The notes beneath the pieces were generated by a model. That model ran no database searches, was not told where the DNA came from, and saw only the letters and a list, made by a program, of their open reading frames with translations. From Bradyrhizobiaceae bacterium (GTDB lineage: Bacteria; Pseudomonadota; Alphaproteobacteria; Rhizobiales; Xanthobacteraceae): DNA of 61,249 nt. Made by a program: the position numbers and the translations under genes. Shown piece by piece: positions 24,415-33,607 of the stretch (position 1 is the first letter of the stretch; every line of letters begins with the position of its first letter). The stretch covers positions 1 through 61,249 of the forward strand of contig PQAH01000063.1 of the NCBI GenBank assembly GCA_003105195.1, written 5' to 3'.

Positions 24415-26729
24415 GCGGCGCCCAATGACTGCACGGCGCGCCGGATCGCCTCGGGCGTCGCCGGGGCGTCGAGGCGCACGGGAGCGCCGGGCGCCAGGCT
24501 GTGGAGCGCGTCGGCGACGGCGGCGAAGACCGAGATCGCCAGCATCAGCGGCGGCTCGCCCACGGCCTTGGAGCGATAGATGGTATCCTCGCGGTTGGCG
24601 CCGGCCCAGAGCGAGATGGTGAAATGCTCGGGCACGTCGGAGGCGCACGGGATCTTGTAGGTCGAGGGCGCATGGGTGAGCAGGCGCCCGTCGCCGGCGA
24701 ACACCAGCTCCTCGGTCGTGAGCCAGCCCATGCCCTGCACGAAGCCGCCCTCGATCTGGCCGATATCGACCGCCGGATTGAGCGAGCGGCCGACGTCGTG
24801 GAGGATGTCGACCCGCTCGACCTTCATCTCGCCGGTGGTGACGTCGAGGATCACCTCGGAGCAGGCCGCGCCGTAGGCGAAGTAGTAGAAGGGCCGGCCG
24901 CCCTTGGCGGGATTCCACGAGATCTTCGGCGTGCGGTAGAAGCCCGTGGACGAGAGCGAGACGCGGGCCAGATAGGCCTGCTTGACGAATTCGCCGAATG
25001 GTATCGCGCGGTTGCCGATGAAGACCTGGTTGTCGCGCAAGGCGACCTGCTCCGCCGGCGCGTTGTAGGCCGCGGCCGCGAAAGCGACGAGCCGCGCCTT
25101 GATCGCCGCGGCCGCGTTCCTGGCCGCCATGGCATTGATGTCGGTGCCGGACGAGGCGGCCGTGGGGGACGTGTTCGGGACCTTGGCGGTGGTGGTGGCC
25201 GTGATCTTGACGCGGTCCAGGTCGACGCCGAATTCCTCGGCGACCACCTGCGCGACCTTGACGTTGAGCCCCTGCCCCATCTCGGTGCCGCCGTGGTTCA
25301 GGTGGATGGAGCCGTCCTGGTAGACATGGATCAGGGCACCGCCCTGGTTGAGATGGGTGGTCGTGAACGAGATGCCAAACTTCACGGGCGTGAGCGCGAG
25401 GCCGCGCCTGAGGAAGCGGCTCTCCGCGTTGAACGCGCTCACCTCCCGGCGCCGGCGGCGGTAATCGGACTTGCGCTCCAGGGTCTCCACCAGCGCCGGC
25501 AGGATGTTGTCCTCGACCTTCATGCCATAGGGCGTGACGTCGTGACCCTCACGATAGAGGTTGCGCTTGCGCACCTCGAGAGGGTCGAGGCCGAGCGCCC
25601 AGGCGATCTCGTCGATCACGCGCTCGGCCGCCATCATGCCCTGGGGACCGCCGAAGCCGCGGAAGGCGGTGTTGGAGACCGTGTTGGTCCTGGTGCGGCG
25701 GGTCGTGACCGAGGCGGCCGGAACGAAATAGGCGTTCTCGGCGTGGAACATGGCGCGGTCGTTGATCGCCGAGGAAAGGTCCGCCGAGTAGCCGCAGCGC
25801 GACGCCATGGCGACCTCGAGCGCCGTGATCCGTCCCTCGCCGTCGAAGCCGACATCGTACTGGGCGAGGAAATCGTGGCGCTTGCCGGTGAGCCGCATGT
25901 CGTCGTCGCGGTCGAGGCGCAGCTTGCAGGGCCGGCCGGTCGCGCGCGCGCCGAGCGCCGCGATCGCGGCCCATTGCGCGGCCTGGCTCTCCTTGCCGCC
26001 GAAGGCCCCGCCCATGCGGCGCACCTCGACCGTGACCGCGGCATCCGGGAGACCGAGCATGGCGGCGACGAGGTGCTGGACCTCGCTCGGGTGCTGGGTC
26101 GAGCAGTGCACGAACATGTCGCCGTCCTCGCCCGGCACGGCGAGCGCGACCTGCCCTTCGAGATAGAAATGCTCCTGCCCGCCGATGCGCAGCTGGCTCT
26201 TGCGCCGGTGCGGGCTCGCGGCGAGCGCCGCCGCCACGTCGCCGCGCCGGAAGCCGTAGTCGGGCAGGACCAGGCTCTTGGCGGCGAGCGCCTGGTCGAC
26301 CGTGACCAGGGGTGCGCGCGCCTCGACCGTGACGCGAGCGAGCCGGACGGCGTGGCGCGCCGCCTCGCGCGAAGCCGCGACCGCCGCGAACACGACCTGG
26401 CCGTGGAAGTCGATCTGCTCGCGGGCGAAGATCGGGTCGTCGCCGGCGCCGACCGGGCTCACGTCGTTGCGACCCGGAATATCGGCGGCGGTCAGGACCG
26501 CCACCACGCCGGGAGCCTTCCGCACGGCATCGAGATCGATCTCGGCAAGCCGGCCCGCGGCCGCGGGCGCGCCGCCAACCGCGACATGCAGGGTGCCCCC
26601 CGGCTCGCGCAGGTCGTCCACATAGGCCGCGCTCCCCGAGACGTGCTTGACGGCGGAGTCGTGCCGCGTCGGCCGCTGCACGGTGCGCAGCGGCAGCTCC
26701 CCGGCCCTGAGGTCAACCGGCGCCGTCAT
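24411..26729 (-). CDS. xdhB: Xanthine dehydrogenase, molybdopterin-binding subunit
   Basis: 772 residues, full length for the large bacterial subunit. It oxidises hypoxanthine to xanthine and then urate. Mo-cofactor contacts appear in GGAFGGKESQ (near residue 241) and FRGFGGPQG (near 355), and the catalytic glutamate in KAVGEPPLML (near 733). The start overlaps the xdhA end by 17 nt. The gene is followed at once by xdhC, so the enzyme and its maturation factor are made together. Broken motifs are not seen. Confidence 0.95.
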   Translation of the reverse strand: MTAPVDLRAGELPLRTVQRPTRHDSAVKHVSGSAAYVDDLREPGGTLHVAVGGAPAAAGRLAEIDLDAVRKAPGVVAVLTAADIPGRNDVSPVGAGDDPIFAREQIDFHGQVVFAAVAASREAARHAVRLARVTVEARAPLVTVDQALAAKSLVLPDYGFRRGDVAAALAASPHRRKSQLRIGGQEHFYLEGQVALAVPGEDGDMFVHCSTQHPSEVQHLVAAMLGLPDAAVTVEVRRMGGAFGGKESQAAQWAAIAALGARATGRPCKLRLDRDDDMRLTGKRHDFLAQYDVGFDGEGRITALEVAMASRCGYSADLSSAINDRAMFHAENAYFVPAASVTTRRTRTNTVSNTAFRGFGGPQGMMAAERVIDEIAWALGLDPLEVRKRNLYREGHDVTPYGMKVEDNILPALVETLERKSDYRRRRREVSAFNAESRFLRRGLALTPVKFGISFTTTHLNQGGALIHVYQDGSIHLNHGGTEMGQGLNVKVAQVVAEEFGVDLDRVKITATTTAKVPNTSPTAASSGTDINAMAARNAAAAIKARLVAFAAAAYNAPAEQVALRDNQVFIGNRAIPFGEFVKQAYLARVSLSSTGFYRTPKISWNPAKGGRPFYYFAYGAACSEVILDVTTGEMKVERVDILHDVGRSLNPAVDIGQIEGGFVQGMGWLTTEELVFAGDGRLLTHAPSTYKIPCASDVPEHFTISLWAGANREDTIYRSKAVGEPPLMLAISVFAAVADALHSLAPGAPVRLDAPATPEAIRRAVQSLGAA

Positions 26730-28197
26730 GCACCGCCTCCCGCCGGCCGACGATCCGGGTCGTGGACGTCGGCGCGCCGGCGATCTCGGTCAGCGCCCGG
26801 CGCAGGATCGCGCGCGCGACGTCGAGCCGGTAGCGCGCGCTCGCGCGCTGGTCGCTGATCGGTGTGAAGTCCTCCGCGAGCGCGGCGAGCGTGCCCGCGA
26901 AGCTCTCGGGCCGGTCGAGGGACACCTCGATCAGCTGGCGCTCCGCGGCGCGCGCACGCTTGGGGATCTCGGCCATGCCGCCATAGGCGAGGCGCGCCCC
27001 GACGATGCGCCGTCCGTCGAGGCGCAGCTTGAAGGCGCCCATCACGGCCGAGATGTCCTCGTCGAACCGCTTGGTGATCTTGAAGCAGCGGAACCGCTCG
27101 TTGGCGGCGAGCTTCGGCACCCGCACCATGCGGACGAACTCGCCTTCGCGCCGGTCCTGCTTGCGATAGGCGAGAAAGAAGCTCTCGAGCGGCAAGCTGC
27201 GCGGGGTTTCACCGTGCTGCAGCGCGACGGTCGCGCCGAGCGCGATCAGCGCCGGCGGCAGGTCGCCGATCGGCGAGCCGTTGGCGATGTTGCCACCGAC
27301 CGTGCCGGTGGTGCGGATCTGGGTGCCGGCGAAGCGCCGCATCAGCTCGCCGAGGTCGGGGTCGATCGCGGCGAGATGAGGCGTCGCCGCGACAAGGGTG
27401 ACGCAGGCGCCGAAGCCGACCGCATCGCGCCCGTCGTCGATCACGTCGAGGCCGCGCACGCGGCCGAGCCAGATGATGCGCGGCAGGTCGCGCAGGCCCT
27501 TGGTGATCCAGAGGCCGACATCGGTCGCCCCGGCGACGAGGGTCGCATCGGGATGCTCGGCACAAAGCTGCCCGAGCGCGGCCAGGCTCGTGGGCGCTGC
27601 GAAGAACCGCTCGGGCGTGCCGACGAAGAGATCGTCATTGCCGGCAAGCCGTTGCAGCGCGTGCCGCGACTCCTCCTCCTGTGCCGCGAAGCGGTCGGAC
27701 GGTGCACCCGCGCAGGACGCGAGCGCGGCCTCGACGATCGGCCGGTAGCCGGTGCAGCGGCAGAGGTTGCCGGCGAGCCAGTCGTTGACGCGGGCCCGGT
27801 CGAGGGCGCGCGGCGCCGGGGCGTGGTAGAGCGCGAACAGCGCCATGACGAAACCCGGCGTGCAGAAGCCGCATTGCGAACCGTGCCGGTCGACCAGGGC
27901 CTGCTGGACGGGATGCAGCGTGTCGCCGTCGGCGAGGTCCTCGACCGTGATCACCTCGGCCCCGTCGGCCTGGCCGGCGAGCAGAATGCAGGCGTTCACG
28001 GGCTCGTAGACCACCCGTTCGCCGCGCAGGCGCCGCAGCACCACGGTGCAGGCGCCGCAGTCGCCTTCGGCGCAGCCCTCCTTGGTGCCGGTCGCGCGTT
28101 CCTGGAGCCGCAGATAGTCGAGCAGCGTCAGCGTCGGGGAGGCCGCCGTGAGTCGGACCGGCCGGCCGCGCCGCAGGAATCGGATGTCGCCGCGCAT
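26713..28197 (-). CDS. xdhA: Xanthine dehydrogenase small subunit (2Fe-2S and FAD)
   Basis: 494 residues. Residues ~1-165 hold two 2Fe-2S clusters: the plant-ferredoxin type in EGCAEGDCGACTVV and the helical type in QCGFCTPGF and NLCRCTGYRP. A FAD-binding domain follows from residue ~190, with GATDVGLWITK and GGNIANGSPIGDLPP. Electrons flow from the Mo site through these clusters to FAD and NAD. It starts 4 nt after uraH on the minus strand. Confidence 0.95.
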   Translation of the reverse strand: MRGDIRFLRRGRPVRLTAASPTLTLLDYLRLQERATGTKEGCAEGDCGACTVVLRRLRGERVVYEPVNACILLAGQADGAEVITVEDLADGDTLHPVQQALVDRHGSQCGFCTPGFVMALFALYHAPAPRALDRARVNDWLAGNLCRCTGYRPIVEAALASCAGAPSDRFAAQEEESRHALQRLAGNDDLFVGTPERFFAAPTSLAALGQLCAEHPDATLVAGATDVGLWITKGLRDLPRIIWLGRVRGLDVIDDGRDAVGFGACVTLVAATPHLAAIDPDLGELMRRFAGTQIRTTGTVGGNIANGSPIGDLPPALIALGATVALQHGETPRSLPLESFFLAYRKQDRREGEFVRMVRVPKLAANERFRCFKITKRFDEDISAVMGAFKLRLDGRRIVGARLAYGGMAEIPKRARAAERQLIEVSLDRPESFAGTLAALAEDFTPISDQRASARYRLDVARAILRRALTEIAGAPTSTTRIVGRREAVHDGAG

Positions 28198-28201
28198 GCG
28201 C

Positions 28202-28582
28202 TCAACTGCCCCGATAGGTCGAGTAACCGTAGGGCGAGATCAGGAGCGGCACATGGTAGTGCCTGTCCTCGGCGATGGCGAAGCGGACCGGCACCACGTC
28301 CAGGAACGGCGGATCAGCGAGGGCGATGCCGCGAGCCCGGAAATAGTCCGCGACATGGAAGGCGAGCTCGTAGCGGCCGCGCACCGCACCTTCCAGCAAG
28401 GGATGGTCGACGCGCCCGTCCGCATTGGTCACGGCCTCGGCCACGACCGCCGCGGACGGGTCGAGGCGGCTCAGCACCAGCCGCAACCCCGCCGCAGGGC
28501 GGCCCGTGGCGGTATCGAGCACATGCGTGGTCAGGCGGCCCATGCCGGGTTCCAGCGGTTCGTCGGCTGCATGTTCCGACAT
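28202..28582 (-). CDS. uraH: 5-hydroxyisourate hydrolase (transthyretin-like)
   Basis: 126 residues. UraH hydrolyses 5-hydroxyisourate, the product of PuuD, to OHCU. The N-terminal [17 protein letters not shown] holds one active-site histidine, and the C-terminus ends in the diagnostic YRGS tetrapeptide after [22 protein letters not shown] 28582 has AGGCGGATT upstream; ATG 28543 (MGRLTT) would match shorter homologues. It is the first gene of the long purine operon, so the promoter should lie in the 97 nt between here and 28680. Confidence 0.94.
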   Translation of the reverse strand: MSEHAADEPLEPGMGRLTTHVLDTATGRPAAGLRLVLSRLDPSAAVVAEAVTNADGRVDHPLLEGAVRGRYELAFHVADYFRARGIALADPPFLDVVPVRFAIAEDRHYHVPLLISPYGYSTYRGS

Positions 28583-28679
28583 AATCCGCCTGGGCAGAAG
28601 AGCGCAAATGGAGGCAGGGACTGAGCAAATCGTCGCCAGCCTGGGCCCGGACGCGTGCCTGAGGTGGCGGGCGGCCGTC

Positions 28680-28874
28680 TCAGCCGAACAATTGGGTGAT
28701 TCCCAGCGCCATCAGGGTGACGCCGAACGAGGTTCCCGCCGTGACCGCGACACCGGCCAGCGGTTCCCAGATCGTGTTCGTGATCGGATGGGTCCGGCCG
28801 TTGCGCGGCAGCAGGTGCCAGAACAACAGGGCGGTGCCGCCGAGCGACAACAGGCCGATAATGAAGGTGTCCAT
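28680..28874 (-). CDS. Small membrane protein, unknown function
   Basis: 64 residues with two predicted membrane helices ([19 protein letters not shown] and [20 protein letters not shown]) joined by a polar loop. ATG 28874 is the natural start because the frame before it is Arg/Pro-rich. I do not recognise a family. It lies between the purine operon and the two-component genes, all on the minus strand, with gaps of 97 and 114 nt, and could be independently transcribed. Confidence 0.5.
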   Translation of the reverse strand: MDTFIIGLLSLGGTALLFWHLLPRNGRTHPITNTIWEPLAGVAVTAGTSFGVTLMALGITQLFG

Positions 28875-28988
28875 GCGCGGAGCCGCAGCGAAGTGGTTTC
28901 GGGGGCGCAGCCTAGGGCGCGGGCCCGTAAACGTGCCCGTAGCAAAGCCGCGGCGGCGCATAAATTCCGCGTAAACGCGGCCGGCGCC

Positions 28989-29702
28989 TCACGGGCCTGC
29001 GGAGGCCTCCGGGTCCGGGGCGAGCCGGTAGCCCACCCCCAGCTCGGTCAGGAGCAGGCGCGGCCGCGTCGGATCGGCCTCGATCTTCTGGCGCAGCTTG
29101 CGGACGAAGATGCGGAGATAGTGCGCATTGTGCACGTGCCGGGCGCCCCAGACCTCCTTCAGGAGATGCTGGTGCGTGACGACATTGCCGGCGTGCTGCG
29201 CAAGAACGTGCAGCAGCCGATATTCCTTCGGGGACAACGCCACCCGCTCGCCGTCGATCGTCACCATGCGCGTGGCGAAATCGATGTGCAACGGTCCGAC
29301 GCTCACCGTGGGCTCGCCTTGCGTGCTGCGGGCCTGGCGGCGCAGCGCGGCGCGCGCGCGCGCCAGCAGCTCCGCCATTCCGAACGGCTTCACGACATAG
29401 TCGTCCGCGCCGAGCTCGAGCAGGCGCACCTTCTCGTCCTCGCGCGAGCGGACCGAGAGAACGATGATGGGAACGTCCGACCAGCCGCGGATGCGCGCGA
29501 CCAGGTCGGCGCCGTCCATGTCGGGAAGGCCGAGATCGACGACGATGAGGTCGACCGGCCTCAGGGTGGCGGCGCGCAAGGCGGACTGCCCGTCCTCGGC
29601 CTCGACGACCGAGAAATGCTCGAGCTCGAAGCCCGCGCGCAGGAAACGCCGGATCCGAGCCTCATCGTCGATGACGAGGACGACGGGGGCCGTGTCAGTC
29701 AT
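28989..29702 (-). CDS. KdpE-like response regulator (OmpR family)
   Basis: 237 residues. A receiver domain (residues ~8-120) has the phosphoacceptor Asp in DLIVVDLGLPDMDG and the conserved Lys in VVKPFG; a winged-helix DNA-binding domain covers ~135-230 (SPKEYRLLHVLAQHAGNVVT, RIFVRKLRQKIEADP). The sequence is KdpE-like, but no kdpFABC genes are present, so potassium control is not certain. Its start overlaps the end of the kinase gene by 8 nt. Confidence 0.87.
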   Translation of the reverse strand: MTDTAPVVLVIDDEARIRRFLRAGFELEHFSVVEAEDGQSALRAATLRPVDLIVVDLGLPDMDGADLVARIRGWSDVPIIVLSVRSREDEKVRLLELGADDYVVKPFGMAELLARARAALRRQARSTQGEPTVSVGPLHIDFATRMVTIDGERVALSPKEYRLLHVLAQHAGNVVTHQHLLKEVWGARHVHNAHYLRIFVRKLRQKIEADPTRPRLLLTELGVGYRLAPDPEASAGP

Positions 29703-30801
29703 CGGGCACCTCGGCGGCACTCGCGGGAACGCTATCGGCGTGCACCGGCAGATGGATCGCGAAGGTGGCGCCGCACCCCGGTCCGCCGCTCCGCGCCGCG
29801 ACCCGCCCGCCATTGGCCTCGACCAGCGCGCGTGCGATCCAGAGTCCGAGGCCGGAGCCGGCGACGTCGCGGCCGTGCTCACCCCGATAGAAGCGGTCCC
29901 ATGCGTGGGCGCACGCTTCTGCCGAGAGGCCGATCCCCTGGTCGCTCACCGCAAGGGTGACGTCGCCGTCGACCTGCGCGGCGCGGACCCGGATCGTCGA
30001 TCCTTTCGGCGAATACTTCGCGGCATTCTCGATCATGTGGCCGAACGCGTTCTCGACCAGGACCGGGTCGACGTGGACGAAGGGCAAATCGGGGGTGACG
30101 CTCACGTCCACGACGTGCTCGCTGGTGAGCGTGCGCCGGCTCTCGAGAGCCGCATTGACGATGTCGGCCGGCTCCACCCATTCGGCGCGCGGCCGCACGC
30201 CGTCGCTGCTGATCCGGGTCGCATCGAGCAGGTTGCGGATCCGGCCATCGAGCCGCTCGGCCTCCTCCCTCACGCCGCGCAAGAGGGGCGCGAGTCGTGC
30301 ATCGTCGGCGACCTCGGGCGCCTGGGCGAGGATCGAGGTGGAGCCGATGATGGTCGAGAGCGGTGTACGCAACTCATGGGACACCGAGTCGATCAGCGCC
30401 TCGCGCAACGCGTCGGCCTGTTCCCGCATCTTGGCCCGGCGCAGGTTGGACGCGAGCCGGCCTGTCACGACCGCGACGACGATGAACAGAGCGAGATCGA
30501 TGAGCTGGTCCGCCTCCTGGACCCGCAGGTCGAAGAGGGGCCGGTAGAAGAAATAGGCCGAGGCCGCGATTCCCGAGATGGCCGCCACGACCGCCGGGAC
30601 GACCCCCCAGCGGGTCGCCGCGACCAGGACCGGGACGAGATAGAGCACGCTGACGTGCTCGATCCGCAGGAATCGGGTCAGCAGGAGCAGCGCGGCCGTC
30701 AGCCCGGCGACCAGGACGAGTGCCAACGCGACCGCCGCCGGCGAGTTCGGCGACGGCTCGCCGTGCGATCCCTCGATCAGTCGTCTCAGCCGCGCAACCA
30801 T
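29695..30801 (-). CDS. Sensor histidine kinase, shortened KdpD-like (DUF4118)
   Basis: 368 residues. Three or four membrane helices (about 25-115, DUF4118 type) precede the phosphoacceptor region SVSHELRTPLS (His near residue 141) and an ATPase domain with N-box HMIENAAKY and G-boxes SDQGIGLS and GSGLGLWIA. Full KdpD has ~500 more N-terminal residues (KdpD and USP domains); these are absent, so the input may differ from classical K+ sensing. Forms a pair with the 28989-29702 regulator. Confidence 0.85.
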   Translation of the reverse strand: MVARLRRLIEGSHGEPSPNSPAAVALALVLVAGLTAALLLLTRFLRIEHVSVLYLVPVLVAATRWGVVPAVVAAISGIAASAYFFYRPLFDLRVQEADQLIDLALFIVVAVVTGRLASNLRRAKMREQADALREALIDSVSHELRTPLSTIIGSTSILAQAPEVADDARLAPLLRGVREEAERLDGRIRNLLDATRISSDGVRPRAEWVEPADIVNAALESRRTLTSEHVVDVSVTPDLPFVHVDPVLVENAFGHMIENAAKYSPKGSTIRVRAAQVDGDVTLAVSDQGIGLSAEACAHAWDRFYRGEHGRDVAGSGLGLWIARALVEANGGRVAARSGGPGCGATFAIHLPVHADSVPASAAEVPDD

Positions 30802-30944
30802 GACGCTCCATAGCAGCCTGTGCGGCCCAATGCGCGCGGCGGGACGCCGGACGGTCTCTCGCGGACAAGCGTCGCGATCTCAGCAGGTTCGCGGTGCAAT
30901 ATCCACACGCGACAATGGCAGGCAAGCCCTCCCCTTCTCCCGGC

Positions 30945-31427
30945 TCAGGGCGCGGCGTGCATGTCGACCAGGGGCGGCCCGACCAGCGTGATGCCATGGG
31001 CGAGGCAGGCGTCGGCAAGCGCCGTGGCCTGTTCGGGCGTCGGCGCGCCGCTCGCGACCGGCAGGCCGTCATGGGCCGCGGGCCGGCCGAGCGCACGCAC
31101 CAGGCGCTCGAAGTGGCCGACGCAGGTCACGGTCAGGAAGCGTGCGCCTTCCGGCGAGACCACCAGATAGGTATGCGGGACGTCCTTCGGCGCCCGGACG
31201 GTGTCGCCTGCGCGCAGGCTGAACTCGCGGCCGCCGACCCGGCAGCGCAGCTCGCCTGCGATCACGTGAAAGACTTCGTCCTCTTCGGCATGGACGTGCA
31301 GGGGCGGCGAGTCGCCATAGGGAGCCTCGTGCTCCAGGACCGTCATGTGGTTGGCGCCGTCGGCGGCGGCGACGCGCACGGTGACCCGCGTGTTGAGGAA
31401 CCAGAGCTGCTCGGGCTTGGACATCAT
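30945..31427 (-). CDS. Cupin domain protein
   Basis: About 160 residues. The cupin metal site is complete: PPLHVHAEEDEVFHVIAGE gives His, His, Glu and a later His lies in VPHTYLVV. C-terminal ~50 residues are helical and lie outside the barrel. Oxygenase, isomerase or sugar-binding roles are all possible. ATG 31427/31424 follow GGAGAG. It is divergent from the truncated LysR gene, so it may once have been that regulator's target. Confidence 0.75.
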   Translation of the reverse strand: MMSKPEQLWFLNTRVTVRVAAADGANHMTVLEHEAPYGDSPPLHVHAEEDEVFHVIAGELRCRVGGREFSLRAGDTVRAPKDVPHTYLVVSPEGARFLTVTCVGHFERLVRALGRPAAHDGLPVASGAPTPEQATALADACLAHGITLVGPPLVDMHAAP

Positions 31428-31579
31428 GCGTCTCTCCATGGGCGGCGGCGCGCCGTTGCGTGCGCGCACGGCGCCTTGTTAGGGTCGGGGCGGATCCCGG
31501 CGTCCGTTCGCGGTGCGGACGGCCCCCTCGCGGCGGGCTCTTAAGGGTCGACGGCCTCGCGCGGAAATCGAATGATCGT

Positions 31580-32059
31580 ATGGAGCCCATCACGGGCATG
31601 AATTTCGCGGCCTTCGACCTCAACCTGCTGCGCGCGTTCGATGCGCTGATGCGCGAGCGCAGCGTCACGCGGGCCGGTGCTCTGATTGGGTTGAGCCAGC
31701 CGGCCGTGAGCAACGCGCTCGGCCGCCTGCGCCATGCGGTCGATGACGAGCTGTTCGTGCGCCGCGGCAACGACATGGTGCCGACCCCGCGCGCCGAGCG
31801 GCTCGCGGAACGGGTACGCGAGGCCCTGGTCCAGGTCGAGCAGGCGCTCGCCGGGGATGTCCGGTTCGATCCTGCGCGCGCGGAGCGGATCTTCACCCTG
31901 CTCGGGGCTGATTTTTTCGCGACTCATTTGATGCCCGGCCTCGCCGAGGGCATCGCGGCAGTCGCGCCGGGCATCGCGCTGCGTCTCCTCGACAGATCGC
32001 GGCGGCCACGGCGGAGTTTCGGGTGGATTGACCGGGCGTCCGCACCTTGTCCCCGATGA
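31580..32059 (+). pseudogene. Truncated LysR-family regulator
   Basis: The first ~135 residues are a good LysR start: helix-turn-helix LLRAFDALMRERSVTRAGA with LSQPAVSNALGRLR, followed by the dimerisation helix and the beginning of the effector domain (LGADFFATHLMPGLAEGI). After LRLLD the sequence turns into unrelated Arg-rich residues and stops, giving ~159 residues against ~300 normally. Most of the ligand-binding domain is gone. A deletion near position 31995 fits best. A DNA-binding fragment might still be made. Confidence 0.75.
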
Positions 32060-32151
32060 TTATCTCCGGCGCCGCGTTTCATTGCCATGCGGTCGCCATG
32101 CTCGGCGGCCACGCTCGGACGTTTCGAATCCCGGATGCCGAGGAGGGCACC

Positions 32152-32388
32152 ATGAAGACCTTCGTCCTTGCAGTCGCTTTCGGCCTGGCGGCGGGCCCCG
32201 CTTTCGCGAGCTGCAAGTCGGAAGCCGCCGCCAAGAAGCTCGCGGGGGCCGCGCTCACCAGCTTCATGACCAAGTGCGAGAGGGACGCGACGGCGGCCTG
32301 CGAGACCGACTCGCAGGCGAAGAAGCTCGCCGGCGCCGCGAAGACCAGCCACATGAAGAAGTGCGTGACCGACGCCGTCGGAAACTAG
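32152..32388 (+). CDS. PsiF-repeat small secreted protein
   Basis: 78 residues: signal peptide 1-18 (ending AFAS), then two copies of a ~30-residue PsiF-like unit, each with KKLAGAA-x-S-x-MxKC (AAAKKLAGAALTSFMTKC and SQAKKLAGAAKTSHMKKC). The four cysteines could form two disulfides. PsiF in E. coli is phosphate-starvation inducible with unknown function. It stands between the broken LysR gene and the oxidoreductase and could be transcribed from just before 32152, where GAGGAGGG supplies a ribosome-binding site. Confidence 0.7.
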   Translation: MKTFVLAVAFGLAAGPAFASCKSEAAAKKLAGAALTSFMTKCERDATAACETDSQAKKLAGAAKTSHMKKCVTDAVGN

Positions 32389-32456
32389 GTCATCGTACGG
32401 ATCGGCTCGGCCGCGTCAGCGGCCGAGCGTCGCCCGCCGGGACAGGTCCCGGCTGT

Positions 32457-33434
32457 TCACGGGACCAGGATCGACGCGCCCGTGGTGGCGCGGCCCTCGA
32501 GGTCCTCGTGGGCCTTGCGGGCGTCCTTGAGGGGGTATTTCTGGTTCACCGGGATCTTCACGGCGCCCTTCCCGACCACGTCGAACAGGGCGTTGGCGGA
32601 CTCGACCAGCGCCTCGCGCTTGGCGTTGTAGGTGTTGAGCGTCGGGCGGGTCGCGTACAGCGAGCCCTTGAACTGCAAGAGGTTGATGTCGAAGGCCTTG
32701 ATCGGGCCGGAGGCGCTGCCGTAGCTCACGAACATGCCCATCGGCTGGATACAGTCGAGGGAGGCCGGGAAGGTGTCGTTGCCGACGCCGTCATAGACCA
32801 CCTCGCAGAGCTTGCCGCCGGTGATCTCCTTCACCTTGGCGACGAAATCCTCGCTGCGGTAGAGGATCGTGTGATGCGCGCCGTTCGCGCGCGCGAGCTC
32901 GGCCTTGTCCTTGCTGCCGACCGTGCCGATCACGGTCGCACCGAGATGGTTGATCCACTGGCACAGCAGCAGGCCGACGCCGCCGGCGGCGGCATGGACC
33001 AGCACGGTCATGCCCTTCTGCACCTTGAAGGTCCGGCGCACCAGGTACTCGGCCGTCATGCCCTTGAGCATCATGCCGGCGGCCTGCTCGTAGGAGATGT
33101 TGGCGGGCAGCTTCACGGCGCGGTCGGCGGGGAGCACGCGCTCGGCCGCATAGCCGCCGAGCGGCGCCACATAGGCGACGCGGTCGCCCACCTTGAGGTC
33201 GGCGACGCCCTGCCCGACCGCGATCACCTCGCCGGCGCCCTCGTTGCCGGCGACGAACGGCATGCCGACCGGCGAGGGATAGAGGCCGGAGCGGAAATAG
33301 GTGTCGATGTAGTTGATGCCGCAGGCGTGCTGGCGGGTGCGGATCTGTCCCGGGCCCGGCGCCGGCACATCCACGTCCTCGAAGGTGAGCACCTCGGGAC
33401 CGCCATGCTTGTGAACCCGGACCGCTGCGACCAT
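32457..33434 (-). CDS. NADPH:quinone oxidoreductase (zeta-crystallin type)
   Basis: 325 residues from ATG 33434, which has GGAG six bases upstream; an ATG at 33446 lies within this ribosome-binding site and is less likely. The medium-chain reductase fold lacks the structural-zinc cysteines. NADPH-binding motif HAAAGGVGLLLCQW is near residue 145, and the QOR-specific GINYIDTYFRSGLYP and GNEGAGEV are near the N-terminus. Reduces quinones or enals. It is 173 nt downstream of the SDR gene on the same strand. Confidence 0.88.
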   Translation of the reverse strand: MVAAVRVHKHGGPEVLTFEDVDVPAPGPGQIRTRQHACGINYIDTYFRSGLYPSPVGMPFVAGNEGAGEVIAVGQGVADLKVGDRVAYVAPLGGYAAERVLPADRAVKLPANISYEQAAGMMLKGMTAEYLVRRTFKVQKGMTVLVHAAAGGVGLLLCQWINHLGATVIGTVGSKDKAELARANGAHHTILYRSEDFVAKVKEITGGKLCEVVYDGVGNDTFPASLDCIQPMGMFVSYGSASGPIKAFDINLLQFKGSLYATRPTLNTYNAKREALVESANALFDVVGKGAVKIPVNQKYPLKDARKAHEDLEGRATTGASILVP

Positions 33435-33607
33435 GACTTTCTCCATCCCCTGGCGCCGTCGAGGCGGCGCGTCGTGTCATTGCGTGGCGCCACGCGGCGC
33501 CGGCGGCGGATCATAGGTCGCGCCGATCGCGACGCAAGACACGATGGCGGGAAACGCGTGCGCCTTCGAGCGCAATTCGATCGGGTGAAACCGGACTCCG
33601 GCGACGC

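Noticed and set aside
24501..26858. A 785-codon open frame on the plus strand opposite xdhB
   Set aside because: It is the antisense shadow of a well-supported enzyme; the protein is Arg/Gly/Asp-rich low-complexity sequence, as expected in GC-rich DNA.
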